Shown in pieces: positions 24,440-35,278 of a stretch of 64,000 bases of DNA. The number at the start of each line of letters is the position of its first letter. The first letter of the stretch is position 1. Both the position numbers and the translations under genes were made by a program. The DNA comes from Eunapius fragilis (taxonomy: Eukaryota; Porifera; Demospongiae; Spongillida; Spongillidae), in NCBI GenBank assembly GCA_963681505.1, contig OY811975.1, positions 10,800,230 to 10,864,229 of the forward strand, read 5' to 3'. The notes under the pieces are model-generated. The model had not been told where the DNA came from. It searched no databases and was given only the letters and a program-made list of their open reading frames with translations.

Positions 24440-25730
24440 GCGTGCCCCCGTGAAAAATCACGGGTTGTTATTCGTCTCGCTGTTCATTAGCCAGATGAAC
24501 AGTTGGTCTACCTCCTAGCTTCTCTTTTTTTACTGTTTTACTCAATGGTGCAATATAATCTACCACCTGTTCTACTGAACATATGGTTACTACGCACTCG
24601 CAACCTATATATAACATGCATGCCCGCGCAATACAAACTGATACATAAGTGGGGAAACGATAGTGCATGGGTAGGATATATTAATTAATATCTGTATGTG
24701 CATTTATTCCATTTACTTTATGGAATTATTATGTCAGATAGTAAATACATGTTTTCGGCCTGTACGATGAGACTTGAGTATGAACCACAATAGCGTTGCC
24801 TTTATTTTTTCTGCATTATTATACCTGTACAGGCATGTAGGCTTTGTGGCAGGCATGGTCACTAAGTACGCGTTGCTATGTACCTTTGTGGAAGGTGGTC
24901 GTTCTTATTGGTTGCTAGGTAAGGTAAGCTTACCTAGCAACCAATATAGGCGCTAGGCCGAGTAGATGAGTTAGGACGTATAGTATTAGTTTCCTACGTA
25001 ATACGTCCGCGTAACTTATTTCTATACTCGGCCTAGCGCCTATTGGTTGCTAAGTATGTACGCGTACCTAGCAACCAATAGGAACGACCATCTCCCACAT
25101 AGCAACGCGTATTTAGCGACCATGCATGCTTGCCCGGCACAAAACCTAATGCCATCACAATTAAAGCAACGCAATTGTGGTGGTTCACTCTCAAGTCTCA
25201 TAGTACAGGCCGAAAACATGCATGTAGTTACTAATAATTCCATGAAGTACTTGTATTGCTTGGGCATGTTATATACTAATAATATAGAGGTTGCGTAGTA
25301 AACCGTATGCTAGAACAGGTGGTAAGTTAAAAATAATTTCCAACGTACGTACGTACGTCGTAAGTCCGCGTAACTTATTTATACACTCGGCCTAGCGCCT
25401 ATTGGTTGCTATAGGTATGTTCGCGTACCTAGCAACCAATAGGAACGACCACCTCCCACAAAAAGTACATAGCAACGCGTACTTTGCGACCATGCTTGCC
25501 AGAAAACCTATACATGCCTGTACAGTAACAATTAATAAAGCAACGCTATTGTGGTGGTTCACTCTCATGTCTCATAGTACAGGCCGAAAACATGTAGTTA
25601 CTAGAAATTCCATGAAGTATTTGTATTGTGTGGGCATGTTATAGAGGTTGCGTTGTAACCGTATACTAGAACCTGTTGGTAGTAAATTTAAAATAATCAG
25701 CCCCTGATTTTTCACGGCGCGGGTGCAAGC
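24440..25730. mobile_element. 1.3-kb foldback element, family 3, with palindromic tips
   Basis: The tips read cgtgcccccgtgaaaaatca (24441) and, at the other end, ctgatttttcacggcgcggg (about 25704). Each contains a cgtgaaaaatcacg-type palindrome. The interior has three versions of one module: reversed at 24736-24930, forward at 25035-25330 and forward at 25378-25690. The module carries gcctattggttgctaggt / cctagcaaccaataggaacg, a CCAAT box and a tagcaacgcgta segment. A half-length copy is at 29960-30468. The open frames are short, so it is a non-autonomous element. Confidence 0.8.
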
Positions 25731-25734
25731 TAGT

Positions 25735-26295
25735 TAAATTATGTACAATCACAGCCCCAGTCCATAACATAAATTACATCACTGCACGTTCGATAGGAAA
25801 TGCGGTGATGTAATCCACCTGCGGGTGAGTACCTGTTTTCAAATTTTGCACCCTGTTTATCCTTTCAATGGAGATGCACAAATTCATTTCCCCAGCCTAC
25901 AATGAACCTTGCACTACTTGCATCCGATGCAAGAACGTTCGTGACATAATCTGATAACACTGTTTATTGTACTGTCTCAATTATTCTAAGTGTCAATATA
26001 AAATAACATTAAATAACACAAATAAGTGTTTAGTATAGTTAAGTTTAGTTACATATTAGGCTTGGTGGGCTGTGGTGGTGGGGTTCTGGGCAACACGGAA
26101 ACTTCAATGGCTGTTGTATAGGGGTTTTATGCATTTCATTTCTTTGTTCTAAATAATTGCGCATCTACAACCCAAAATCAATAATAGCCAGGTAAAACAT
26201 AATACAAGTGAAACGAGAATTCATTGTTTCATACGCATTGCAGGCAGCCAAGGATATGCATTTCAATGTTAACAATCGTATGAAGGCATAACAAT
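25735..26295. other. No gene recognised
   Basis: AT-rich sequence with a small inverted motif (attacatcactgc / gcggtgatgtaat) near 25765-25815. I see nothing else. Confidence 0.5.
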
Positions 26296-26297
26296 AA

Positions 26298-26568
26298 CAA
26301 GTAAAGAAAAACATTCTCTAACGAGAAAGTTGGTGGGATATAGGAATTGAAGGCAAAGGTGGTGTAGAAAGGAAGGGAACAAGGTTTTGGGGAAAAGAAA
26401 AATGAGACAAGAATCCTATACTTAGCACATGTAAATGTAACAGAACCAAAAGAAATATATCGTTTTTGTCTCACTTTTCAACCTTGTTCCCTTCCTTCTT
26501 AAACAACCTTTGACTCCAATTCCTATATCCCACCAACTTTCTCGTTAGAGAATGTTTTTCTTTACTTG
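26298..26568. mobile_element. Foldback MITE, family 1 copy 2 (diverged)
   Basis: Starts caagtaaagaaaaacattct and ends with the complement (gagaatgtttttctttacttg). The arms share the gttggtgggatataggaatt and ggaagggaacaagg blocks with the 11.3-kb copy but are clearly more diverged. Confidence 0.85.
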
Positions 26569-26839
26569 CATTGTTTCCTCTAATTTTAATTTTATTGTCG
26601 ATGATATCTGCAAACACTGGCAAGTATTGACAAGTTATAGCTATGACGCGTTGCCTCGTCAATTGAAGATCGGGCACTTATAATATGCCCCCCCCCCCCC
26701 CCCTCCCCCCCTCCCCTTCCCCCACTTCCCCAACTTCAATTACCGTCACGACGAGGCGCCCGCTTTTGTTCAGGATAAGCATGTACCGAATTGCGGGAGG
26801 ACTCTAACTCGTCGAGCGTCTCGATTCTGGACGTCTATA

Positions 26840-27165
26840 GCCGCGACGTTGTGCGAGAAAGAATTGCCGTAATGGCGTGTAATATTCATAGCCGTGACGT
26901 CGTGCGTGTGCTTACAAGTTAGTAATAGTATTCACAAGCCGTGACGTCGTGCGTGTGCTACAAGTAAGAATTGCCTTATATGGCGTGTAAGTTTCATAGC
27001 CGTGACGTCGTGCGTGTGCTGCAAGTTAGTAATAGTATTCACAAGCCGTGACGTCGTGCGTGTGCTGCGTGCTATTGTGGTCGCGTGTGCGCGCTGCGTA
27101 TCGATTGTGCGGTCGATGTGGCACAAATAACATGCCATAGATGTGGCACAAATAACATGCCATAG
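26840..27165 (-). repeat. Inverted partner of the GACGTCAC array
   Basis: Four good copies of gccgtgacgtcgtgcgtgtg (about 26893-27065), plus a degenerate fifth (cgcgacgttgtgcg near 26843), are followed by gcgtatcgattgtgcggtcg and two copies of gatgtggcacaaataacatg. This is the reverse complement of the 17496-18190 organisation, with the atggcatgttatttg block at the outer edge in both places. Confidence 0.9.
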
Positions 27166-27169
27166 GGTA

Positions 27170-27687
27170 CAAATATAATAGGCTTGATACCCAACCCTCC
27201 GCCAAAAGCCCAACTATTATACAAATTGAACCAAATGGTTAAAATAACAGATCACGTGCCTTCAGAATGTATCCAGTGGCAGGGGCACGAGTACAACTAA
27301 GTTGCGCATGCGAATGCTTAGATCACTAAAATGAGTAAAATCGGCAATAGCTTTAGTTCGGAAGGATTTTATGTAACAGCGATGGCTATTCCTAACTTTC
27401 CTGCCATGCAGACATACAATTAATGTTAGTGAGTTTAATGGTGCAATCAAATTTTACAATTGTAAGCCGAGTCATGCATTGATGTCCACAATTTCTTGAC
27501 ATGCTTTGCTAGGGACAGGTCGTGCTGCATGGGGCGTGCGGGGATAGTGGGGTTGCGTCGCCGTATCGCGTACAGGAGAGTCCATTAACTAACAAACTAG
27601 TTTAATAATTTTCCATCAAAAGTATGTACATCCATCAAAGTATAAACAAATAAATGAATGCACGGGTATACCCTTCATGGCCGCCGG
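27170..27687. other. 3' flank of the aerolysin-fold gene, nothing recognised
   Basis: Unique sequence with no exon or repeat that I can support. Confidence 0.4.
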
Positions 27688-28371
27688 CTAAGCCACCTGA
27701 TGTATACTGGTGAGGGTATTAAGTCCATATGATCCTTTTAGCGTTCCTCTGAATAGCATTTCGACAGAATAGTCTTGGCTAGAAATTATGTTGAATCCCT
27801 GTTCACGCAGATCATACAATAAAAAAGCTGCAGCCACTGGAATACCTGTATCCTCCCATCCCATTTCGTCATGCCCATCTAGCCGGACAGCTAGTAGTTT
27901 GGTTGCCGTTGCCACCGACTTGGCAATGAATTTAAGCTCAACGTTGTTGGTAAATTGTACCAACCCTTCCATCCGGTATGTCCCGGGTTTCGTTGGAACC
28001 AGTGTGGCTGTTACCGAAACCTCTTGTTCTCTGTTTTTAGTCCATTGTTGAGTGGCCCCTACTTCAAAACTTGCATTGACTTTCGTCTCAGCTGCAGCCA
28101 GCAACGGAATTCCAGCTGTTACTTTGAATTCCGTACCTACAGAGATCTTCTCTTCAAAACCCCACGTGAAAGACTCGCTGACAGAGTTCTTAAACGTTCG
28201 TGAAATACTTGAACCTATGACAGACTGATCCACGATTAACGTGTGGCTATCTATCAGGTTAACGGTGATGTTGCTGTTTTCTAGCACACTTTCAGCGTTT
28301 ACGTAACGAAAATCGGAGATTTCTAACCTTACCCGGTGATTAGTTATCCTTCCTGGCTCTGTTTCCGCCAT
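27688..28371 (-). CDS. Aerolysin-fold (ETX/MTX2-type) beta-pore-forming protein, 227 aa
   Basis: A single open frame runs from the ATG at 28371-28369 to the TAG at 27690-27688. I chose this methionine because a TATA box lies about 50 nt upstream; the frame extends 59 more codons upstream, but through the promoter. The middle of the protein is an alternating Ser/Thr-Val/Ile strand pattern: SVSESFTWGFEEKISVGTEF, then a short amphipathic stretch (GIPLLAAAETKVNASFE), then the matching return strand with TATLVPTKPGTYRMEG. This is the pore-module layout of aerolysin-like / ETX-MTX2 proteins, the fold shared with natterin-type animal proteins. No signal peptide or lectin domain is visible; the N-terminal ~60 residues may form the receptor-binding part. 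In animals such genes act in defence, venom or digestion; the role here is inferred. No break is seen. Confidence 0.75.
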   Translation of the reverse strand: MAETEPGRITNHRVRLEISDFRYVNAESVLENSNITVNLIDSHTLIVDQSVIGSSISRTFKNSVSESFTWGFEEKISVGTEFKVTAGIPLLAAAETKVNASFEVGATQQWTKNREQEVSVTATLVPTKPGTYRMEGLVQFTNNVELKFIAKSVATATKLLAVRLDGHDEMGWEDTGIPVAAAFLLYDLREQGFNIISSQDYSVEMLFRGTLKGSYGLNTLTSIHQVA

Positions 28372-28420
28372 GGCATACGTAGCTCGACGTCGGACTCGCG
28401 GCGATGCATGTGTGCGTGAG

Positions 28421-28430
28421 TATTTATATA
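28421..28430 (-). promoter_or_regulatory. TATA box for the aerolysin-fold gene
   Basis: The minus strand reads tatataaata, ending about 50 nt before the chosen ATG. That spacing fits a transcription start about 30 nt downstream and a short 5' UTR. It supports starting translation at 28371 rather than at the upstream in-frame methionine. Confidence 0.6.
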
Positions 28431-28439
28431 TACTATTAA

Positions 28440-29122
28440 ACACATCACAATCGTGACCAGGGGCTGCGCCCCAGAGCTGCTGCCAAAGGCCAGCCAGACC
28501 CCTGGCCTGTCCGGCCAGACCACGCCGCCTCGATGTACCAACATGCATACCTTATTTGTACATGCGCAAACGCGCTCTTACCTTAATTCGATTACGTAGT
28601 GACGTCAGCCGTGAGCTTGCACAGCTGAAGGCGTGGCATGCGAAGAGTTTTTTTCGTAGCACTCTGTACAACGTGTAAATGTACACACAACACAGTGAAA
28701 CAGTGCATAAGGTGTGGTTTGTCCAGTCAAAGAAAGGCTCTATCAGTCTAGGATAGCATACACAATTACATAGCCTGAGCACCTTTCAAGGGGTCGACTT
28801 AACCATAAATGACATTCATATGATCAATGGTTGTAAAAACGTCATCCCACAGACACCACGATCAGCCCCTGCGCGCGCGCTCGTTTAAAAAACGAGTCGG
28901 CGAATAAAAAGCGCTTGCCTGGCAAGCGGTCAGCCGGCCGTGCGGCCAAATTGAGAGGCAAAAAATGGCGTCTGTTTAACGGTGTGAAACATGGGGTGTC
29001 TGTAAATTCCTTCAAACCAATACTCACTAGTAAGTGATATCGATGTGCACTCTTCCACATAATTTAGCAGCGATAATTCTAAATTTGCTACAGTCACATG
29101 CACACGTGCTTTTGATCAAAAT
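28440..29122. other. Intergenic region between divergent genes, with a cttgcctggcaagc motif
   Basis: It separates the minus-strand aerolysin-fold gene from the plus-strand split gene. 28490-28530 has small inverted GGCC-type repeats. A motif gaataaaaagcgcttgcctg followed by gcaagcgg (28900-28930) has an inverted, imperfect counterpart near 34876-34905, beyond the other gene of the convergent pair (see findings). Confidence 0.5.
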
Positions 29123-32100
29123 ATGGCGACGCGTCATAGATTGAGTCTTCAAGTGACGTTTTCCTCTCAACAAGAGAAAGATGCCTTTCAAGACAGGCTC
29201 GATGCAGCAAAGAGGCTACTTTTTCCTGACGGTCCGCTCCAACGGGAAACGTTGTGCTTCCTAAATGCCTTGCTTGACCGCGTGCTTACTGCATCGCCAA
29301 CGCCAACCGTAGACGTGGGTACACCACCAGCTTCAGGAAGTTCGTTGCTAGACACATCAGGTATACATATACACTGAAAACGTATGTATTATAAAGTTCG
29401 TTTTTAGGGATATTTACTGGTGACAGTAATCCCGAAGATCAGAAGCTATTTATTGTAGAGAAGAGGTGCTTCTATAATCTATGTGAGGGTCTTGTTAAGC
29501 ACTGCACCTGCAAGAGCTCTCCATGTTGGAAAGTGGCATCATTCATTCAGGTCAGGTTATGAAATGTGTGTTTTTTAAATATGTGTACACATGGACGTTA
29601 TGTATGGGTGTATGTGTGCATGTGGTGTGTGCATGTGCATGAGGTGTGTGCATGTGTGTATGTGTATGTCTTTACGTACATGTATGTGTGTATGTGGTAT
29701 GTGCATGTTTGTGTGCATGTGTGTGTGTGTTTATGTTATGTATGTGTGTGTGTGGTTTGTACATATGTATTTATGTATACGTATGTGTGTGTGTAAGTGT
29801 TTATGTATACGTATGTAATGTACGTGCTGTACTGTGCATGTGTACGCATTTGTATGTGTACATATGGTATGTGTGTTATGCATGCTTGTGTGTGGTGTGT
29901 GTGTGCTGTTTATACATGTGAGTATGTATGTGTTTATGTGTATGTAATCTAATACTATAATTTACAACGTACGTACGTCCGTCCGCATCATCACCTATTT
30001 ATAAACCCCGTCTAGCGCCTATTGGTTCCTAGGTATCCGTACCTTACCTAGCAACCAATAGGAACAACCACCTCCCACAAAGGTGCATAGCAACGCGTAC
30101 TTAGCAACCATGTATGCCTGCCACAAAACCTACAGCATGCCTGTACAGGTCATCACAAGCAGAAAGAATAAAAGCAACACTGTTATGGTTCACTCTCAAT
30201 TCTCATCGTACAGGCCGAGAACATGCAGTTACTATCTGACATAATAATTCCATGGAATATTTGTATTGCGCGGGCATGTTATAGAGGTTGCGTAGTAACC
30301 GTATGTTAGAACAGGTGGTAGATTATATATGCAACATTGGGTAAAACACTAAAAATAAAGGAGCTAGGAGGTGACCAACTGTTCATCTGGCAAATCAATA
30401 GTGAGACGAATAACAGCAAGATGAATAATTAGCTAGCCCGTGATTTTTCACGGGGACACGCTAGTATGTATATATTTGTTTATGTATGTGTGTATGTACA
30501 TATCTATGTAATGTATGTATGCATGCATGCATATGTATGTATGCATGCATGCATATGTATGTATGTATGTATGTACGTATGTATGTATGTATGTATGTAT
30601 GTATGTATGTATGTGTGTATGTGTGTGTAAGTGTGTATGTGTGTCTGTATGTGCGGTGTCTCTGTATGTGTTTGTTTTGTGCTAGCGGTATTCTGGTATG
30701 TACACAATGCATGTGTATGTGTATTATGAATGTGTGAAACTTAGTATCAGGTATGTGTGTAACTCCTGATATATGTACATGTAATTGCATAGCTTGGTCA
30801 TGCTGCTCGAGTGATGTTTGAATGCCAGCACTGCCATACGTCACGCACATGGGCTAGTTCCAGAGTACTGAATGGCCATTATCTAGTAAACCAAAAGTGA
30901 GAGCATGCTGAGAACATTGCATTGAATTGAATGTTATAATACACTTTTTAAATAGGCTTATCCATGCATTCACTTGTGCTGGAATGTTACCTCAGCAATT
31001 TGTGAGTTTTGTTCCTTTGCTGGCATTGGAGAAACCAAGAAAGCCTATACACATACCAGTAAATTCTTTGTATTTTTGTTCCTTCACAAGATACTATTAT
31101 TTTCCCATAGTGTATTATACACTGAGGTACATGAGTGTACTAAATGGCATTGCTGAGGCGTCCATGCAGGATGCTATTGAAATGGTCAAAGCTCTTCCAC
31201 ATTACGCTACCAAGGGAGAGGTACATGTACAAGTACTATTTCTATTTTTACTACTATCATGTATACAGTGGGTTATGACAGATGCTCGCCATGACTCTAC
31301 TTCTAATGCCTTCCATACCACTGTCCCTTGTATAACAGGAAGGTATAAAGTGCATGTGAATGAATTTTTTTAATCTTAGATATTATAGCACTTGTAGAAT
31401 AGTAGGAATATCCACAGTTTCTCGTGCTGAACATCATGTGGCACAGACTAGGGAGATAGTGTGTACTAGAAAAGTGATGGCTGATGTTGTGGCTAGAGGT
31501 ATGTAGCACAAGGTTTAAGTAGACATAGTTCATATTTTTCTTACTGCAGGTCTCAATGTTACTGCTCACTACTGCAGGGTAAGATGCTTTTCTTTCTCAT
31601 TGCAACTGCTGTTTGATGTGACAACAAATTCTTATATTTAGTGCAGGGACACATACTGGATTGAATCTTTTAATCATCAACTTCTCACATATTTGTCCAA
31701 GAGAGTTCATTTCGGGGATGACACTTTTGTTATGAGAATGAACCTTGCTGTGCTTGATTGGGTATGTTTATGGATATTCACCCCTTTGCTAACCATACAT
31801 GTGCATCTTTCCAGAATGAGAATGTACAAAGAGCAGCCACAAGTCATCGAGGGTATCTAAATGCCCGGAGGCCAGACCGTCAAGCACCATCTCGTGTGCT
31901 TAGGCCAAAACATTCAACTTTGTTAAACACATATGGGAGGCATACGTACACCTAAACAAACAGTGTACTAAGTATGTTGTTTGTGAACATGTGTAGTTTG
32001 TACATTAATATGACATTACATCACATACAGTGTTGTTCAAGGCGATGAAGAGGAGGGTTCTAATGATGACGGATTTTTTGTGCCTGGACTTGAGGATGGG

Positions 32101-32202
32101 GACTTTGTTGATGACGATGATGATGACAATGACGATGATGATGACAATGATGATGATGATGACAATGATGATGCTGAGGACATCGTTGAAGATGAGATGT
32201 AG
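29123..32202 (+). CDS. Ten-exon conserved transposon-like protein (putative nuclease/transposase), 464 aa
   Basis: Exons: 29123-29360, 29408-29550, 30793-30896, 30956-31220, 31269-31342, 31380-31498, 31550-31578, 31642-31761, 31815-31945, 32031-32202. Every junction is GT-AG with matching phase, and the sum (1395 nt) is exact. Most introns are 37-85 nt; intron 2 is 1.24 kb because of repeats. The product has an N-terminal EKDAFQDRLDAAKRLLFP segment, then Cys/His clusters (HCTCKSSPC, CQHCHTSRTWASSRVLNGHY). A TDARHDSTSNAFHTTVP block follows near residues 254-270, and TYWIESFNHQLLTYLSKRVHF with AVLDWNEN near 328-367. The last ~40 residues are an Asp/Glu-rich tail. I recognise the overall pattern from large uncharacterised protein families of sponges and cnidarians that behave like transposon genes. 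The D-R-H-D and W-I-E-S motifs could be part of a DDE-type core, but that is inference. No frame break is seen. Confidence 0.75.
29551..30792 (+). repeat. Repeat-filled intron 2: TG-rich tract, half foldback element, (TATG)n
   Basis: 29580-29945 is TG/TATG-rich. 29960-30468 is a half-length copy of the foldback element at 24440-25730, ending in the tip cccgtgatttttcacggg. 30470-30650 is (TATG)n. These insertions expanded an otherwise compact intron more than twenty-fold. Confidence 0.8.
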
Positions 32203-33860
32203 ATGTAGCGTGTGTGAGTTGCTCACCCTTCTCTATGTAACCATCTACGTCAATTGCATAGATAGCTCTATTGTTGTATACTTTGCTCTGTGTACTGGTG
32301 CTCTATACATGCTACCAATGTAATCTGCTTTGTGATTGAAGGTTTTTTCATGTATGCTCTCAGTTGTTTATAAGTAGAGATGTAATGTAATTAATGGCTG
32401 AAAACTTGCTTTTGAAAAATTTGAGCAGAACGTTATAGACTACATCGACTCTAATACCTTTACCTTAATTATTTGTACAATAAACGGAGGATGCATCTTA
32501 TATTTAGCTTGTACACTTGTCAAATTCAACATTGGCATCTTATCACACGTATAGTTTTGCGAGCGAGCTAGCCTATACTTCTTGTATGGATTTCTTAGCT
32601 GTTTGTAACCATCAATATCACTTTGATAATTGCATCTGTGCATGTTTTTCCCCACAAACCAAGTTTACCACTAGTGCATCAAAGTAGTATGTGTGTACAC
32701 GTATGTGTCTGGCCTAGGAAGAGTTAAATTTATTACAACTAAGGCTTTTTACTATTTCAAACGTTGTGTGACTAAACACAGGTATTGGTACTTTTTTAAG
32801 AGAATGATTGCTGGACTGGGTTGATATTTATGTCTTATTCATACCTTTGCTGCCATAAGAGCTGTTCCACCTTGTGTGGCTAGCTATACTTCTAAGTTGT
32901 TGTATTGACCTCGCTTCCATACAAAAACTTCTTTACCTCCCAATGCATTTGGACCTGAACTGTCAAGCTGAAACAGAATAATGCACTTCCCACAAGGTAG
33001 TTTAGATTCAGAAACACTTCTGTGGGACAACAACCTTATCATGTGTTTAGGTTGATGTTTAGTATATATTCATAAGTCGGGGAGACCAGTGTCCCATATG
33101 AATCTAATCTACATCTTTCATGTGACTGATGTACCTGTTGATAAGATATGTACTTGGTCTTGCAAGTAGCAACAGTACATCTGTTCAGAGTCTTTGCTTT
33201 GTACTATACCTTTTTTCTTGTCATGGTTTGTGTACTGATGGTCCATGCATCTACCATTTTACTGGTACACATTTAGAATGTGCTTGGTGATTGATTGTCT
33301 TTTCATGTAAGCTCTGAAATTTTGCTTTTTGCACTCTGTGAAATGTGGTATATAAGTTACTTATGAAATATAACTTGGTTAAATTAATAAACAGTTCTTT
33401 TCAGAACTACTACTACTACTACTAAAGACACTACATATGCCAATCTTGCTAATACATAGAAACAGTGTGGTTCAATTTTTACATGTATTTTATGTGTACA
33501 TGTATGTTGTGCGTACACATGTTTACGTATATATGCATGTGTACACATGACACGTGTACGTAGTGTTTCATGTGTGTGTGTGCCCACATGTGTAAGTATG
33601 AGTACAGTGTGTAAGATGCATGTGTGTGATTGCATACACATATATCAGTATCTGAGTACAGATGTGTATATAGTGTACCATGTGTGCTTACACATGTGTA
33701 AGTACATTTACATGTGTGTGTAGGTAGTAATGTGTTAAAATGTGTGTGTGCGTACACATGTGTATGTATATGAGTACACATGTGTAAGGAGAGTACCATG
33801 TGTGTTTTGATTATAATTTAGGCTTCAAAGGCAGATCTGTACCCTGTATACGGCACTCCT
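32203..33860. other. Space between the convergent gene 3' ends
   Basis: 3' flanks of the two convergent genes. It contains an (ACT)n run at about 33403-33424, TG/CA-rich sequence at 33480-33800, and a motif cgtatagttttgcgagcgag (32549) that recurs at 34817. I support no exon here. Confidence 0.5.
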
Positions 33861-34520
33861 TCAGGGTTTGGAAATCTTCTCTGTATTTCCTGTGATATGT
33901 ACATCATTAAAGTAATTTTGTGTTCTTTTTTTCTTACATCTTGTATACATTGTGGCATGATTTTTCTCATCATGTACAACTGTTCTGTCCTGTTTCCTCC
34001 TGAGGTATGTTTGGTGATGCCAAAAGCCTACATGACTCAGGAGCTGCCAGAACTTTCTATACAATCGGAATCTTTTCGTTCTGTTTGTGAGGGATGGTCT
34101 TGCCATCCCTACAAGGAAAGCAGGTGGCCGTGACACAATGCATGGCCCACATAACCAATGTGGACAGGTTGGACTTTGAGGTCCGCCATTCATTGTCGGA
34201 TGGTCTACTGTGGTTGTGGTATGTCCTACAATGTATTCATTATAAACATGTAGGTGTATGAGGTGCTAACAGATACCTTGTATGTGTAATTCCTCAGATT
34301 GCCCTCCAAATGACACTTCAACTTGATTGCACACAACAGAGATGCACATTCCGTTAGAGTTATGTGACTGCACTAAGGTGTTTAGTTGTTCTAAGAAGTC
34401 ATTGGGCACATACCCAATACTACTTGTAATCTCAACCTTGAAGAATACAATAGCAATATAAGTTTTCATATGTTGATCATAGTCGTTATTTACCTGAATT
34501 GCATTTGGCCATGATTGCAT
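33861..34520 (-). CDS. Three-exon conserved transposon-like accessory protein, 183 aa
   Basis: Exons on the minus strand: 34520-34494 (MQSWPNAIQ), 34436-34277 and 34225-33861. Introns of 57 and 51 nt are GT-AG with matching phases 0 and 1, and the sum (552 nt) is exact. The middle exon encodes VPNDFLEQLNTLVQSHNSNG and VSFGGQSEELHIQ, which look like an alternating beta/helical small domain. The last exon carries a CPHWLCGPCIV cysteine motif (CX4CX2C), then KRFRLYRKFWQLL and QTYLRRKQDR, ending basic. I recall Cys-X2-Cys plus LYRKFW...W...YL..RK in invertebrate transposon-like proteins, often beside genes like the convergent partner at 29123-32202. The start codon is the first in-frame ATG after the repeat-rich promoter. 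The function is unknown; nucleic-acid binding is a guess from the cysteines and basic residues. Confidence 0.7.
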
Positions 34521-34544
34521 GTACACGTACACGCTAGTTCTTCG

Positions 34545-35278
34545 TCAAAGGTCACGTGCCGTATATATATATATATATATATTATTTTTTTCTAAAAGAT
34601 ATGCATACTCATACTTGACAAAAAGAAGCTTCTGGGGTCATACTTGACAAAAAGAAGCTTCTGGGGGCTATTTTTTTCTCATGCTTAGATGGCGTTTCGT
34701 GCATGAAGCTCCACTAGCACTTTCCGTACGCGTGGTTGCAAAATCTTGGGTGACTCCGGGGTCCTCGTTATTTGTCTTTAGTGCATTTTTCTACTCTGAT
34801 TGGATACTTCACACGCGTATAGTTCTGCGAGCGAGCTAGCCAAGATGTAAATCACGTGATACATAGGGGAATTCCCTTGCCTGGCAAGCTCCTTTTATAC
34901 TCGGATCGAAAGAATTATTCGGCGCTGCGCGTGCGTGAACGTACGACGCAATGCGCGTGTATTTACATAAAACCTCGTTCTTTAAGTCACAATTCTAAGT
35001 CACAATTTCTTGGTCAATCTATGATTAAAGTACATTGATATGCCGCAGTCGTCAGCTAAGTGGACATCATAATCATCTGTAGGCTGTTGTAACTCGGCCC
35101 AATCAATCCCATAGCTTGAGATGTCCTCTTGAAAATAAAATTAATCCATGCCCATCTATTAATAACTCTCTTGTTTTACAGATAAAAATAAAAAATATCA
35201 GATACAAAAATCATGGTGATTTTTAATCAATTACTACATGCAAAAGAAGTATCAGAATAGAAACGTAAATTCTCCCAC
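34545..35278. other. No gene recognised; small direct duplication
   Basis: A (TA)n run lies at 34562-34582. tcatacttgacaaaaagaag is directly duplicated at 34609 and 34640. Motifs shared with 28.9 kb (cttgcctggcaagc at 34876) and 32.5 kb (gcgagcgagctagc at 34828) are present. No exon is supported. Confidence 0.5.

Noticed and set aside
27688..28548. Longer 286-codon version of the aerolysin-fold gene
   Set aside because: The added 59 codons cover the TATA box and GC-rich promoter sequence; the short form starts at a well-placed ATG.
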